Assembly: GCF_000711895.1 (NCBI RefSeq)
Contig: NZ_KL543985.1
Coordinates: forward strand, 26,341 to 90,340
Length of the DNA stretch: 64,000 bases
Direction of reading: 5' to 3'
DNA from: Photorhabdus australis DSM 17609
Lineage (GTDB): Bacteria > Pseudomonadota > Gammaproteobacteria > Enterobacterales > Enterobacteriaceae
Numbering within the stretch: the first letter of the stretch is position 1; each line of letters opens with the position of its first letter. A program made the translations under genes and the position numbers. A model generated the notes under the pieces. The model made no database searches. It had not been told where the DNA came from and saw only the letters and a program-made list of their open reading frames with translations. Shown here piece after piece: positions 11,022-20,840 of this stretch.

Positions 11022-11134
11022 GATAATTTTCCCTTCTGTTCATCTCACAATAATTCAATCTATTGTTTTTGATGTTTGCTACTCTTTATTAAGCTTTCGA
11101 ATAAAGCTCCATCTCCATTTCAATACTTAAAATA

Positions 11135-11378
11135 TACCCCTCATCCTTCAAGTTGCCTCTTTGTTGGCTGCACTCACCCCGGTCACAGAGTTATCTATAC
11201 CCTTCATCTTTCAAGCTGCTGCTTTGTTGGCTACGTTCACTTACCCCAGTCACATCGTTATCTATGCTCCTGGGGGTGCGTTCCCTTGCCGCCGCACTGC
11301 AACTTGAAATCTATTGGGTATATGCTCCCGGGGATTCGCTCCCTTACCGTCGCGATGCATCTTGAAATCTATTGGGTA
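11135..11378. repeat. Outer ERIC element, split by a second ERIC
   Basis: The left half is 11135-11197 (TACCCCTCATCCTTCAAG...) and the right half 11323-11378 (...TTGAAATCTATTGGGTA). Together they form a normal ERIC of about 120 bases, flanked by TA at 11133-11134 and 11379-11380. The centre of the outer copy (TTATCTA / TGCTCCCGGGG) is interrupted by the inner copy. The recognisable ERIC core, GCTCCCGGGGATTCGC, is in the right half. Confidence 0.9.
11198..11320. repeat. Inner ERIC element inserted in another ERIC, with TA target duplication
   Basis: A complete 123-base ERIC from TACCCTTCATC to ATTGGGTA. It is flanked on both sides by TA (11196-11197 and 11321-11322), the duplicated dinucleotide at the centre of the outer ERIC. 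It has diverged from the outer copy (CCCCAGTCACATCG, CTCCTGGGGGTGCG), so it is not a recent tandem duplication. Confidence 0.9.
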
Positions 11379-11690
11379 TATACTTAACTCGAGTAGTGCA
11401 TTTGCTTGAGTAATTGGGTACAAACAAGTATCCCGCCAACATTGCGGATGCCTGAATCAATGACACAACCTAAATCAATCACACAAAACGGTTGTCCAGC
11501 TGTTCAGCCACAATGGATAATTTTAATATCATTCAACAATAGCAAAAAATCAAATAAATCTGGGAACGACGATTAAAATTGTATATATCGACAGAGAATA
11601 ACTTAACAAGAAACGTTAGAAATCCTTATCAAAATGAAGTTAGCGCAAAAACCCAAGCCCCCACCAGCAATCACTGTATGTTTTTGAAAT

Positions 11691-12686
11691 TTAATCAGGT
11701 TTTTTATTGCTGGGTAATAGCGAACAAATTTCATCCAACATGGCTCGCTCCTTTTCTTGCGGTAATTGAGCATCTACCGGTAAATACCACCAATTCGGCT
11801 GAGCAAAATGAAAACATTTCACTGCGTCTTTTTCCGTCATCAGTAAATTTTGGTTTGTATCAGCCAGATGGCTTAATTGCTCTTCGGTGTACGTTTGATG
11901 ATCGGCAAATGCACACTGTTTTTGTAAGTTAGCACCTAACTGTTGCAGAGTAGCAAAAAACCGTGGTGGATGCCCAATGCCAGCCATAGCAACAACATCA
12001 GATATAAGGTTCACCATTCGCTTTTCACCACTCACCATATTCACCGCTAATCCACCAGCTAATGTCATGGACAATTCGCCTGACTGAGGCGTACCACCAT
12101 TTGTAATAATGGTATTGACCGTATTCAACCGCCCTGATAACTCACGCATCGGACCAGCCGGCAGCCACCAACCATTACCAAAGCGGCGCACACCATCAAT
12201 AACAACGATTTCAAAATCCCGTTGCAGAGCATAGTGCTGTAAACCATCGTCAGTCACGATGATATCCAATGGCGTACTTGCCAATAATGCTTTTACTGCG
12301 TCAACCCGTCCTGGAGCAACCGCTACCGGTGAACCGGTACGACGATGAATCAATACGGGTTCATCTCCTGCCTGAATCGTTGTGATATTTTCAGTCACCA
12401 ACAAAGGATAACTTTCTGCTTTACCACCATAACCGCGAGAAACGACACCAACTCGATAGCCTTTTCTCTGTAGCTGCTCCACCAGCCAGATAACCACTGG
12501 GGTTTTACCATTGCCCCCAGCAGTCAAATTACCTACGACCACAACAGGTACAGGCGCTTTCCAGGACTTACTTAGCCCAATTTTATAACTCAATCGCCGT
12601 AAGCCACTTATCAGCCCATAAAGGACTGAAAAAGGTAATAACAGCAAATAGAGCCATGATCGGCCTGACCATATGCGTTCGATCAT
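11691..12686 (-). CDS. lpxK: Tetraacyldisaccharide 4'-kinase LpxK
   Basis: Inner-membrane kinase that phosphorylates the 4' position of the lipid A disaccharide to give lipid IVA. The 331-residue protein has an N-terminal hydrophobic helix ([18 protein letters not shown], about 11-28). The P-loop is [12 protein letters not shown] near residues 52-63. [14 protein letters not shown] and [19 protein letters not shown] follow, all family hallmarks. It overlaps the end of msbA by four bases, preserving the msbA-lpxK pair that makes and flips lipid A. Confidence 0.98.
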   Translation of the reverse strand: MIERIWSGRSWLYLLLLPFSVLYGLISGLRRLSYKIGLSKSWKAPVPVVVVGNLTAGGNGKTPVVIWLVEQLQRKGYRVGVVSRGYGGKAESYPLLVTENITTIQAGDEPVLIHRRTGSPVAVAPGRVDAVKALLASTPLDIIVTDDGLQHYALQRDFEIVVIDGVRRFGNGWWLPAGPMRELSGRLNTVNTIITNGGTPQSGELSMTLAGGLAVNMVSGEKRMVNLISDVVAMAGIGHPPRFFATLQQLGANLQKQCAFADHQTYTEEQLSHLADTNQNLLMTEKDAVKCFHFAQPNWWYLPVDAQLPQEKERAMLDEICSLLPSNKKPD

Positions 12687-14428
12687 TGTCCAAATTGCAT
12701 CCGATGTAGTTGCGAATAAACGCCATTTTGCTCCAGCAGAGAGAGATGATTACCTCGTTCAACAATATGCCCATCTTCAATAACCAGAATCTCATCCGCT
12801 TTCTCAATGGTTGACAGACGATGTGCAATCACCAGTGAAGTTCTATTCTTCTGCAATTCATCCAGCGCCGCCTGTATTGCCCGTTCGGATTCAGTATCCA
12901 GCGCTGAAGTTGCCTCATCAAGGATAAGAACCGGAGAATCACACAACAAGGCACGTGCAATAGCAATACGCTGACGCTGACCACCAGAAAGCAATACACC
13001 ATTTTCACCGATCATGGTATCCAGGCCGTTATCTAACTTCCTGATAAAATCCATGGCATAAGCCATCTCAGCCGCTTTCTCAATCTCTTCACGGCTGTAT
13101 TGGTTTTCACTGGCATAAGCGATATTGTTCGCTACTGTGTCATTAAATAAATGCACATTCTGCGATACCAAAGCAACCTGCCCACGTAAAGAAGCAAGTG
13201 TATATTCCCTTAAATCATGACCATCAAGCAGAATACTGCCTTCGTTGACATCATAAAAACGGGTCAGCAAATTCGCTATTGTGGATTTACCTGAGCCAGA
13301 ACGCCCAACTAAAGCAACAATTTTTCCAGCAGGAATATGCATAGAAATATTCTGTAGCGCTGGTTGTTCCTTGGTTGGGTAGCTGAAAGTCACATTACGG
13401 AATTCAATATTACCGTCCGCTTTTTTAAGCTCCAATTTGCCATCATCTTTTTCCTGTTCCATATCCAGAATAGCAAACAGAGTCTGACAGGCCGCCATGC
13501 CTCGCTGGAATTGCGCGTTAACATTAGTCAAAGATTTCAGCGGACGCATCAACGCAATCATTGATGAGAATACAACGGTAATTTTACCCGCCGTCAGTGT
13601 ATCCATAATCTCCGGGAAACTTGCCGCATACAAGACGAAAGCCAAAGCAAATGAAGCAATCAGTTGAATAATGGGATCAGAAATCGATGAAGCAGAAACC
13701 ATCTTCATGCCTTGCTGACGCATATGGTTACTGACTTTATTAAAACGTTCGGTTTCTACTTTTTGCCCACCGAAAATCAGCACTTCCTTGTGACCTTTCA
13801 GCATCTGTTCAGCGCTGGCCGTCACTTGCCCCATGCTGTTTTGCATATTTTTACTGATATCGCGAAATCGCTTCGATACGACGCGAATAACCCATGACAC
13901 TATCGGCGCAATTACAATCAAAATCAGAGATAACTGCCAGCTATAGTAGAACATCAAAATAAACAGACCGATAATTGATGCCCCTTCCCTGACCACGGTA
14001 ATCAACGCACTAGAAGAGGAAGAAGCCACCTGCTCAGAATCGTAAGTAATACGAGAGAGCAAAGTACCAGTGGATTGCTGATCAAAAAATGATACCGGCA
14101 TCCCCATCATATGGCTGAACAAACGACGACGCATCTGCATCACCACTTTACCGGAAACCCAGGAGATACAATAACTTGATACAAACCCGGATAACCCGCG
14201 CATAACCATCAAAGCAATCACAATCAGCGGCATCCATTTCAGTACATCATTGCTTGCTTTGCCGAACCCCTCATCAAGTAAAGGTTGAAGCAATGAAAGC
14301 ATCAATGTATCACCGGCAGCATTAATGATCAGTGCAACCGCAGCAACTATCAGCCCAATCCTAAACGGAGAAATAATTGGCCATAGTCGGCGAAATGTCT
14401 GCCAGGTAGAAAGGTCTTTATCATTCAT
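12683..14428 (-). CDS. msbA: Lipid A export ATP-binding/permease protein MsbA
   Basis: Homodimeric ABC flippase that moves core-lipid A across the inner membrane. The 581-residue half transporter has a six-helix membrane domain (about residues 20-320) and a nucleotide-binding domain. Walker A is GRSGSGKST, the signature [17 protein letters not shown] and Walker [13 protein letters not shown]. The length equals that of the E. coli protein. It lies between comEC and lpxK on the same strand, with a 38-base gap to comEC. Confidence 0.98.
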   Translation of the reverse strand: MNDKDLSTWQTFRRLWPIISPFRIGLIVAAVALIINAAGDTLMLSLLQPLLDEGFGKASNDVLKWMPLIVIALMVMRGLSGFVSSYCISWVSGKVVMQMRRRLFSHMMGMPVSFFDQQSTGTLLSRITYDSEQVASSSSSALITVVREGASIIGLFILMFYYSWQLSLILIVIAPIVSWVIRVVSKRFRDISKNMQNSMGQVTASAEQMLKGHKEVLIFGGQKVETERFNKVSNHMRQQGMKMVSASSISDPIIQLIASFALAFVLYAASFPEIMDTLTAGKITVVFSSMIALMRPLKSLTNVNAQFQRGMAACQTLFAILDMEQEKDDGKLELKKADGNIEFRNVTFSYPTKEQPALQNISMHIPAGKIVALVGRSGSGKSTIANLLTRFYDVNEGSILLDGHDLREYTLASLRGQVALVSQNVHLFNDTVANNIAYASENQYSREEIEKAAEMAYAMDFIRKLDNGLDTMIGENGVLLSGGQRQRIAIARALLCDSPVLILDEATSALDTESERAIQAALDELQKNRTSLVIAHRLSTIEKADEILVIEDGHIVERGNHLSLLEQNGVYSQLHRMQFGQ

Positions 14429-14466
14429 TATTGCGTTACCAACACCAAAAGAAATAGCGGGTTATT

Positions 14467-16794
14467 CTACTCATGATCGCCTCGAATACCAAACCACTGA
14501 TGATACCAACGTGACATAATTTGTTGCCTGTATCCTGTAATCTCAACATAATCGCTATAAAAACAACCTGTTATCTGCCCGGATACTGCGGTACTACGCC
14601 ATTCCACCCCAGCCTTGCGATAACGTTGCTGTACCTTAGTCGACGGAAGTCGCCACGGGCTATAACGTGCAACAGAGACAAATGCATACTGTGGAGCAAC
14701 CATGTGAATAAAGGCGGTAGTAGATGAGGTATTACTACCATGATGTGGAACCTGCAATATTGTCGATCTTAAATTATCTTTTTCTATTCCCAGCAGCTTA
14801 TATTCCCCCTGTTTTTCCAGATCCCCGGTCAGCAACAAACTATGTTTGCCATCTTCTACACGAATAACACAAGATTCATTATTACCGGCATGTACCACCC
14901 TCTCCGGCGGCCATAATACCCGGAAGCTCAATCCTTGCCATTGCCACTGTTCACCGCGTATGCAGGGAAGATGTTTATTATCAGTTAAAGGACTTCTGAC
15001 AGAAATATCAGGATATTTCCGTTGTAAGAATTCCAATCCACCGGTATGGTCCAGATGATTATGACTAATAATAATTTGTTCCGGCATTAATCTGTGCCAG
15101 CGTAAATAAGGAATAATTACTCTCTCAGCGACACTGCCAGTTTCCCAGCGATTACCGGTATCAAAAATCAACGCCTTGCCGTCTTTCTCAATGATAACAG
15201 CAAGCCCATGCCCAACATCCAGCATAGAAAATCGCCACAGATATTCTTCATTGCGCCTCAAATAACAGAGCATGACACCTAAAAAAATGCCAATCAGCAA
15301 CTTATATGATTGCCACCACGCGAATCGCCAAATAATAACGACAAACCAGCCAATAAACGTTATCAAGATGGGAAAACTGCCCGTTTCATTCCATGACTGT
15401 TGCAAAACTGGCAAAGGAATCAAAGAAAAGGTTACAGAATAATCGACTAATTGCCATAGTAAGGCGTGAATAAAAGGACAAAAAGTGCTAATTAATGCCA
15501 GCATGATCAACGGCACAGTAATAAAAGAAATGATTGGCACTGCCCAGAAATTAGCAAATAGAGCAGAAAAATTAACACCATGAAACAATAATAGTTGGAG
15601 AGGAATAAGCATCAACATCATGCCCATTTGCATATATAGCCCACGCAGCCATAACCATTTCCAACCATAACGAAATGGTTCAACCAACGGCGCCCAGAAA
15701 AACCAAAACATCAGTGCCATCACTGCAAAGAAGGAGAGCCAAAAGCTGTCAGAAAGCACAGTCAGAGGATCAAATAACAGAATAATTGCAGCGGTCCACA
15801 ATGCCCACTGCCAGGGGAAACACAGAATATTTCTGTAGCGTAAATAAAGCCAAAGTGTCAAACCCAATAAGGCGCGAATAGCCGGAATCCCCCACCCCGA
15901 TAACCAAACGTAAATTATTGCAACTATCCAGCCAGAGGTTAGTGGAAATCTATGCCCTATCCAATTGATAGGAAAAAAAAGCTGTAATAATCTTGCCATC
16001 CACCAACCAAACATACTGGCAACAGTAATATGCAACCCTGAAATCGCCATAAGATGAGCCGTACCCGTTTGCTGTAATAATAAATTATCCTCTTTGTTTA
16101 GCCATCGGCGTTCACCAAATGCTAATGCCATTGCAATGCCACTATGTTTTAACTCACGAATAGCAGGAGCAATATTACTGACCAATCGCTGGCGTAAATT
16201 ACATTTTTCATCAATTAATTCAGCATGGATCACTTTCCCTGTCAGAGGTTGACGAATAGCTAATGCTCTACGCTGGCTATCATAGCCCCCCTGATTTAGC
16301 TGACTATGAACGGGTCGTAATTTCATATTTAACTGCCATTTTTGGCCAGCACACAAAGAATCAGGGATAAAATCCCAATAAGCAGAAACATACAGCGGCG
16401 GAAAAATAATTTTATCTTCCGTCTTAATTAAGCGAAGCAGAACTTTGTTTTTCCCCTCATCACCCAATGACAAGCTTTCAACAATAGCCTGCGATATATG
16501 CCCTTTCTCACTAAGAAAGATTATTTGTTCAAGTAGGTGATTCCCCTGCCAACATCCTACCAGAAATGCCAGCAATGAAATTGAAATCATCCGGCAAATA
16601 CAAAATGGCAGAAATAAACAGAATAAAGCTAATAACAAAAATGCAATAATCTGCCATTTCTTAGGTAATTCAGGCAGAAAAAGCAGTGGTATAATACCGA
16701 TAATAATCGCTATCGCAGCCTGATTAACACTAATTACCGGAATCGGCTGCTTCCAGTTTGTCTTTATCCTATTTATCAAAACTGAAAGCCACAT
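14467..16794 (-). CDS. comEC: ComEC/Rec2 family DNA-uptake channel protein (YcaI)
   Basis: A 775-residue polytopic inner-membrane protein of the ComEC/Rec2 family, which moves single-stranded DNA across the inner membrane. The order is: N-terminal membrane helices and DUF4131 region (about 20-180), the Competence core from about 210 (GTAHLMAISGLHI), many helices to about 500, then a C-terminal metallo-beta-lactamase-like domain. That domain contains IISHNHLDHTGG, LLTGDLE and QVPHHGSNTSS. The zinc-ligand set looks complete, so the nuclease-like domain may be active. In enterics, natural competence is mostly cryptic; uptake of DNA as food is known in E. coli. The start is supported by AGAGGTAAATAAGG just upstream. 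Confidence 0.95.
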   Translation of the reverse strand: MWLSVLINRIKTNWKQPIPVISVNQAAIAIIIGIIPLLFLPELPKKWQIIAFLLLALFCLFLPFCICRMISISLLAFLVGCWQGNHLLEQIIFLSEKGHISQAIVESLSLGDEGKNKVLLRLIKTEDKIIFPPLYVSAYWDFIPDSLCAGQKWQLNMKLRPVHSQLNQGGYDSQRRALAIRQPLTGKVIHAELIDEKCNLRQRLVSNIAPAIRELKHSGIAMALAFGERRWLNKEDNLLLQQTGTAHLMAISGLHITVASMFGWWMARLLQLFFPINWIGHRFPLTSGWIVAIIYVWLSGWGIPAIRALLGLTLWLYLRYRNILCFPWQWALWTAAIILLFDPLTVLSDSFWLSFFAVMALMFWFFWAPLVEPFRYGWKWLWLRGLYMQMGMMLMLIPLQLLLFHGVNFSALFANFWAVPIISFITVPLIMLALISTFCPFIHALLWQLVDYSVTFSLIPLPVLQQSWNETGSFPILITFIGWFVVIIWRFAWWQSYKLLIGIFLGVMLCYLRRNEEYLWRFSMLDVGHGLAVIIEKDGKALIFDTGNRWETGSVAERVIIPYLRWHRLMPEQIIISHNHLDHTGGLEFLQRKYPDISVRSPLTDNKHLPCIRGEQWQWQGLSFRVLWPPERVVHAGNNESCVIRVEDGKHSLLLTGDLEKQGEYKLLGIEKDNLRSTILQVPHHGSNTSSTTAFIHMVAPQYAFVSVARYSPWRLPSTKVQQRYRKAGVEWRSTAVSGQITGCFYSDYVEITGYRQQIMSRWYHQWFGIRGDHE

Positions 16795-17381
16795 CCTTAT
16801 TTACCTCTGCTCGTTTACTTTTCCCGGCAAAGTATTTCCTATTACTTTAAAGGTCACCAGAAGCACCTAAAGAATTATCAAACACCTTCGCAGATTAATT
16901 TTAATCTGAAAATAATTTCACAAACTAATGCGAACAGCTTCGCAAATACAGAAGCTATTGTTTACTCATTACCTATCAAGCATTACCCTGGAGCTAAATG
17001 CAACATTTCGATAATAAATTTGAATAATTTATTAAGATCTTATCTATGTCCACATTATAAATGTACGTTATAATCCATCATGAACTCACAAGAGGTTATA
17101 TTATCTGTCTGTTATTATCATTGAACATTAAATTAATTTTAAAAAACCATCACCTAAACATTTATATCAATAAAATAACCAATTGAATGTAAAACAATAA
17201 AAACAATTATTTAAATTGCTGAATACTAAATTAGTGAAACTACTGAAATAAATATCTACTCCTTATTTTGTGATTAAGATCGCATTGATTAAACATGAAT
17301 AAGATTAAATTAATATTTACATTCTATTTTTAAATAGAAAATCATCAAAAAAATGATGTTAAATATAACAAGGTGGTTTTT
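16795..17381. other. AT-rich gene-free stretch before the oxygenase
   Basis: Nearly 590 bases between the divergent comEC and the oxygenase gene. It is very AT-rich, with many A and T runs and no credible coding frame. It probably holds the promoter of the oxygenase-exporter pair and marks the left edge of the accessory insertion between comEC and ihfB. No repeats or site-specific recombination signature were recognised. Confidence 0.5.
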
Positions 17382-18194
17382 ATGAAAAATGAAGTCATCG
17401 TATCCAACTCATTGAAAGAAAATGAACTCGCTAAGTTATTTAATGATGAGATATTAGCAATCCATATAAAAGAATATGTAGATAGTCACATTGCAAACAA
17501 GCTCTCTGATTTCTTCCTCTCCCATAAAGATCTAGAGTGCCACCCTCATGACTTGAAAAAAGGAGATGACATTGTTTTAGTCGATTATGGTGTTGATAGA
17601 ATTGGTGTCTCTTACAACACAACTTTTGGCAAATCCAAAGATAGCGATAGTTATAAAAAATACTTTGATAATGCATTACCCGCAATAAGAGACGTCAGAA
17701 ATTTCTGTGCGCCAATGTTAGCCCCTTTCGACAAATTCCGTTTAGAGTTGGATGAAATATGGTCTGCGGGTGCCAGTATTGCCAATTTTGAAGGTAAAAA
17801 GATGCATGCAGGGATTGCCAGGGTTATGAGAAGGCCCGAACGTTCTTTCATGGTCGAAAAACAACCTCATTTTGATGGCCTTCAACAACAATCCATCAAT
17901 TTACTGGGTCAATTCTCTGTGAATATATACATAAAAACACCGACAAATGGAGGAGAGCTAGAACTGTGGGATGTCCCTGCTATTCCTATCACCGAGTTAA
18001 TTGAAGATAATCCAGAATATGATTGGCGAGGCACTCTGCCCCAATCCATTCTTATTAAACCAGAACAAGGAGATTTAATAATAATCAATACGCGGAAACC
18101 TCATGCAATTCGTAGTTTTCCTGACGGGTGCAGAATATCATTGCAAAGCTTTATCGGATTATCACTCAATAAACATCTTATGTTATGGAATTAA
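17382..18194 (+). CDS. 2-oxoglutarate/Fe(II)-dependent oxygenase, substrate unknown
   Basis: A 270-residue protein. A GTG at 17373 is in frame, but AAGGTGG lies at the right distance from the ATG at 17382, so I start there. The jelly-roll oxygenase signature is visible: QPHFDG gives the metal ligands His163 and Asp165, GGELELWDVP follows, then KPHAIRSF gives His241, and CRISLQSFIG gives Arg251 for the 2-oxoglutarate carboxylate. Family members hydroxylate free amino acids, peptides or natural-product intermediates; I cannot say which. A LysE-type exporter starts four bases after its stop, so a small polar product such as a hydroxylated amino acid is a reasonable guess. Composition is AT-rich relative to the flanking core genes. 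Confidence 0.85.
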   Translation: MKNEVIVSNSLKENELAKLFNDEILAIHIKEYVDSHIANKLSDFFLSHKDLECHPHDLKKGDDIVLVDYGVDRIGVSYNTTFGKSKDSDSYKKYFDNALPAIRDVRNFCAPMLAPFDKFRLELDEIWSAGASIANFEGKKMHAGIARVMRRPERSFMVEKQPHFDGLQQQSINLLGQFSVNIYIKTPTNGGELELWDVPAIPITELIEDNPEYDWRGTLPQSILIKPEQGDLIIINTRKPHAIRSFPDGCRISLQSFIGLSLNKHLMLWN

Positions 18195-18198
18195 CGAT

Positions 18199-18837
18199 AT
18201 GATCGCAGTAGTGAATACATTAGGGACATTTTTCCTTTTAGGTCTGGGAGCTGCGGCTCCCGTTGGTCCTATAAATATAGAAATTATGCGCCGGCACTTG
18301 AATATCAGTTGTCTTCACGCCGTAGTTTTTGGTTTAGGTGCTTGTTTTGCTGATATCATTTATTTATTACTTTTAGGCTTTGGTATATTACAATTATTTT
18401 CCAATACTATTTTTATGCCTATTTTGGGTTTTTTAGGTGCATTAATGGTAATTTGGTTTGGTATTATCAGCTTTATAAATAAGAAAAATAATGAAGAAAA
18501 TATCAATATTATCTCTAAGCCCTATTATAGACATTTTTTTGATGGTGTATTGTTAACACTGTTAAATCCATACAATATTATCTTTTGGTTATCTGTCAGT
18601 GCACAACTCAACAACATTACATCGGACAAATACGGTTTAGCTATTGGTGCATCGGGGACAATTATTGGTGTTGTTTTTTGGGTTGTATTTATTAACACCG
18701 TTATATTTTTCTCAAAAAAAATGCTCAGTCATCGCATTATCAAGTTTATTAATTATGCCAGCGGTGTCACTTTAATTATACTTGGACTCTATTTCTTTTC
18801 ATATTCACTGACATTATTTAATCTGAAATTTTCTTAG
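18199..18837 (+). CDS. LysE-family (amino acid) exporter
   Basis: A 212-residue membrane protein starting MIAVVNTLGTFFLLGLG at 18199. In-frame codons upstream overlap the oxygenase and are not conserved, and GGA sits eight bases before this ATG. About six hydrophobic segments and the LysE/RhtB mark AAPVGPINIEIMRRHL near the N-terminus support the family, as does LLNPYNIIFWLSVS in the second half. Members export lysine, arginine, threonine, homoserine or related compounds. The four-base gap after the oxygenase points to one transcript and a joint role, exporter of the oxygenase product or of a toxic analogue. The stop codon TAG is made by a TA plus the first base of the ERIC that follows. Confidence 0.88.
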   Translation: MIAVVNTLGTFFLLGLGAAAPVGPINIEIMRRHLNISCLHAVVFGLGACFADIIYLLLLGFGILQLFSNTIFMPILGFLGALMVIWFGIISFINKKNNEENINIISKPYYRHFFDGVLLTLLNPYNIIFWLSVSAQLNNITSDKYGLAIGASGTIIGVVFWVVFINTVIFFSKKMLSHRIIKFINYASGVTLIILGLYFFSYSLTLFNLKFS

Positions 18838-18959
18838 ACCCAATAGATTTCGAGTTGCAGCGCGGCGGCAAGTGAACGAATCCCCGGGAGCATAGATGAC
18901 TATGTGACTGGGGTGAGTGAAAGCAGCCAACAAAGCAGCAACTTAAAGGATGAAGGGTA
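18837..18959. repeat. ERIC element immediately after the LysE exporter
   Basis: A 123-base ERIC in inverted orientation, from ACCCAATAGATTTCGAGTTG to GATGAAGGGTA. The core is GCGAATCCCC-like (here GAACGAATCCCCGGGAGC) with TGACTGGGGTGAGTG. TA flanks it at 18835-18836 and 18960-18961. Its first base is G rather than T. It may work as a 3' hairpin for the upstream transcript. Confidence 0.9.
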
Positions 18960-18961
18960 TA

Positions 18962-19248
18962 GATCAGGAAATGCTATGCCTGAGGGTCAAATAACATTTT
19001 TAACCAAACGAAATTCCGTGGAGATCCTTAGGCATAATTAAAGATCATCTGGATTTTCAGGTTGAAACAGGATCATAGATACCCCGCTTCTATCTCTGGC
19101 GCCAAAGTAGTCGGCAAGACGCTGCTGATCACGGCTTATACAGGCACTGCCTCGAGTCCGTGTTTTTTATAATGATTATGACACAGAAAAATCGCATGAT
19201 TTTAAGCTTTCCTATAAACATTTCTTCTGTTGAAAAAAGGAAGTACGG
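18962..19248 (-). pseudogene. Decayed coding remnant downstream of the PAAR protein
   Basis: With the neighbouring ERIC this forms a gene-poor stretch of about 410 bases. About 39 minus-strand codons ending at TAA near 19036 read ...SACISRDQQRLADY, then FGARDRSGVSMIL, ending FQPENPDDL. They lack a start and are preceded by stops. It looks like the C-terminal end of a former gene, possibly the lost toxin tip or its immunity gene. I do not recognise the family. An 11-base inverted repeat (TATGCCTGAGG near 18974, CCTTAGGCATA near 19027) frames the adjacent bases. Confidence 0.4.
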
Positions 19249-20514
19249 CTATAGTACTAGAACCTGATCGATACCATAGAATACCAGAATATAATCGCGA
19301 AAATCCTTCTCCTCCGACATCGGGAACGATTCAATATCGCTACCGACTTTATCCGGGATCGGCAATACGGTTATTTGCGACGGAATAAACGGCGGTTCTT
19401 CATTCCCGGTATGGGCCGGAACTTTAAGTTCCTGTTCGTTCGGTGTCCATAAAATCGTCGGCCTGTTTTCTCCCAGCTCCCAGAACTCATAATTACCGGT
19501 GGTCCGGTTCAACCTCATCATATGAACCGACACTCTATCCAGACCACTTTCCGGGCTGACGTGATACCCCTGAACCGTTATCCTGCCGCTTTTTTCATCT
19601 CTGATCCAGCGGAAACGCACTCGAGTCGGGGCTTTACCAAATCGCTCGGCAATCTCACTAAGATGATACCGGTTTAAGTAATCATCCTCGCCTTCATTCA
19701 ATCCTGGCGAATAAAATATTCCCATTAATCCAACCGTTACCGGATTCGGTGCCGCCAGCCAGCGCCCGGTACTGACCGCACTGCCACCAATGTAACGCAT
19801 TACCAATGCTTCACTCGCCGCTACCGTGCTGCGGGTGGTTGCAGCCACTGCGGTAGCGGCGGCTTCCGCCTTATCTTTGCTGCTGCTAAACCACCGCTGA
19901 TACCACGATACCTTTTTGTCCTGCGGTTTATCCGGTTTAGGTGGATGTTTGTTACTCTGTAGCAGCTGTTCAGGCTTTACTACCGTGACGGGCGTGGAAG
20001 ATGACGAAACCTGATATATCGCCATCCTGCCAAAGTTATTTGCCGGCTCAGTCTCAGTTCCAGCATCGGTACAGCCTTTACCCCGCAAGCAGGATTTTGT
20101 AAATACCGGTATCGGCGGTGGCGCTTTCGCCACAGGAGGAACCGGAACAGACTGTACGCCCGCCGTTTTCTCCACCGGTGACGAGAAATTCTGCGCCGCC
20201 ATGTTAGCAGGCGTTACGCTGTGATTAACCAGCTGAGATTGTTTCTCGTAGCTATCCATAATTGAGTTAATAAACCTAGCCTTACAGGGACAAGTACTGA
20301 CACTATCCAGTGTGCCAGCCAGCTTGCGCCCCATGTCAAACATATCTGAGATACCACCAACAATCAGGTAAGTACCGGGATGTTTACCACAGGTAACCTT
20401 ATCCCCTTCACGAGCAGTTGCTCGCCCATCGAACGTCATGGTGTGATCACCGGAAATAATCTGACCACCGCAGGTCGTTTTATCACCAACCAGCAGATAA
20501 TATCCTATTGCCAT
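19249..20514 (-). CDS. PAAR-domain protein with S-type pyocin domain; type VI effector, probably truncated
   Basis: A 421-residue protein. Residues 1-90 form a PAAR domain (GDKTTCGGQIISGD, REGDKVTCGKHPG), which caps the VgrG spike of a type VI secretion system. A proline-, alanine- and lysine-rich linker follows (about 105-240). Residues about 270-410 match the S-type pyocin domain (ERFGKAPTRVRFRWIRD, ILWTPNEQELKVP). In family members the motif DFRDYILVFP leads into a short conserved segment and then often a nuclease domain. Here it breaks off as DFRDYILVF-YGIDQVLVL and stops. No toxin domain remains, and no immunity gene is adjacent. I infer a disarmed effector, still able to occupy a VgrG tip. 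No VgrG or structural type VI genes lie in the window. Confidence 0.85.
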   Translation of the reverse strand: MAIGYYLLVGDKTTCGGQIISGDHTMTFDGRATAREGDKVTCGKHPGTYLIVGGISDMFDMGRKLAGTLDSVSTCPCKARFINSIMDSYEKQSQLVNHSVTPANMAAQNFSSPVEKTAGVQSVPVPPVAKAPPPIPVFTKSCLRGKGCTDAGTETEPANNFGRMAIYQVSSSSTPVTVVKPEQLLQSNKHPPKPDKPQDKKVSWYQRWFSSSKDKAEAAATAVAATTRSTVAASEALVMRYIGGSAVSTGRWLAAPNPVTVGLMGIFYSPGLNEGEDDYLNRYHLSEIAERFGKAPTRVRFRWIRDEKSGRITVQGYHVSPESGLDRVSVHMMRLNRTTGNYEFWELGENRPTILWTPNEQELKVPAHTGNEEPPFIPSQITVLPIPDKVGSDIESFPMSEEKDFRDYILVFYGIDQVLVL

Positions 20515-20836
20515 CTATTCACTTCTCCATTGATTTACAACATGACGAGTGTATCTAACTGAAATCATCATCATGTTTTTACCATTTATGGACTAATAAG
20601 TGATCAATTATGCAATGAATTTAACTTAAGAATATATAGGAATATTCCGAAATTTATAGAAACTAGGTTGATTAATGCTTGTAATACACCACCATTTATA
20701 ACAATTTGGATGCAATTTTTAACAAATGAAATCATCACAAATAAATTTGAAATTAATGATGATATTGGTTTTACATATCAAATGATTTTTTGGAAAAAAC
20801 GTCAAATTGACAATATTTTAGGTAGGGTTTTTCAAT
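20515..20836. other. AT-rich intergenic region between ihfB terminator and PAAR gene
   Basis: About 320 bases of very AT-rich DNA. It should include the promoter of the PAAR gene at its left end. The open frames seen here run into antisense ihfB and show no family features. No gene supported. Confidence 0.5.
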
Positions 20837-20840
20837 ATAA

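Larger units (their letters stand above)
11022..11690. other. Long intergenic region: csp leader, nested ERICs, unexplained flank
   Basis: From the csp start to the lpxK end, the only clear structure is the ERIC pair at 11135-11378. The stretch 11380-11690 has no gene I can recognise on either strand. Short open frames here translate the ERIC or antisense lpxK and are not credible. Confidence 0.5.

Noticed and set aside
11076-11387. Plus-strand frames of 70-100 codons between csp and lpxK
   Set aside because: They translate the nested ERIC repeats. The similarity among them is due to the repeat, not to a protein.
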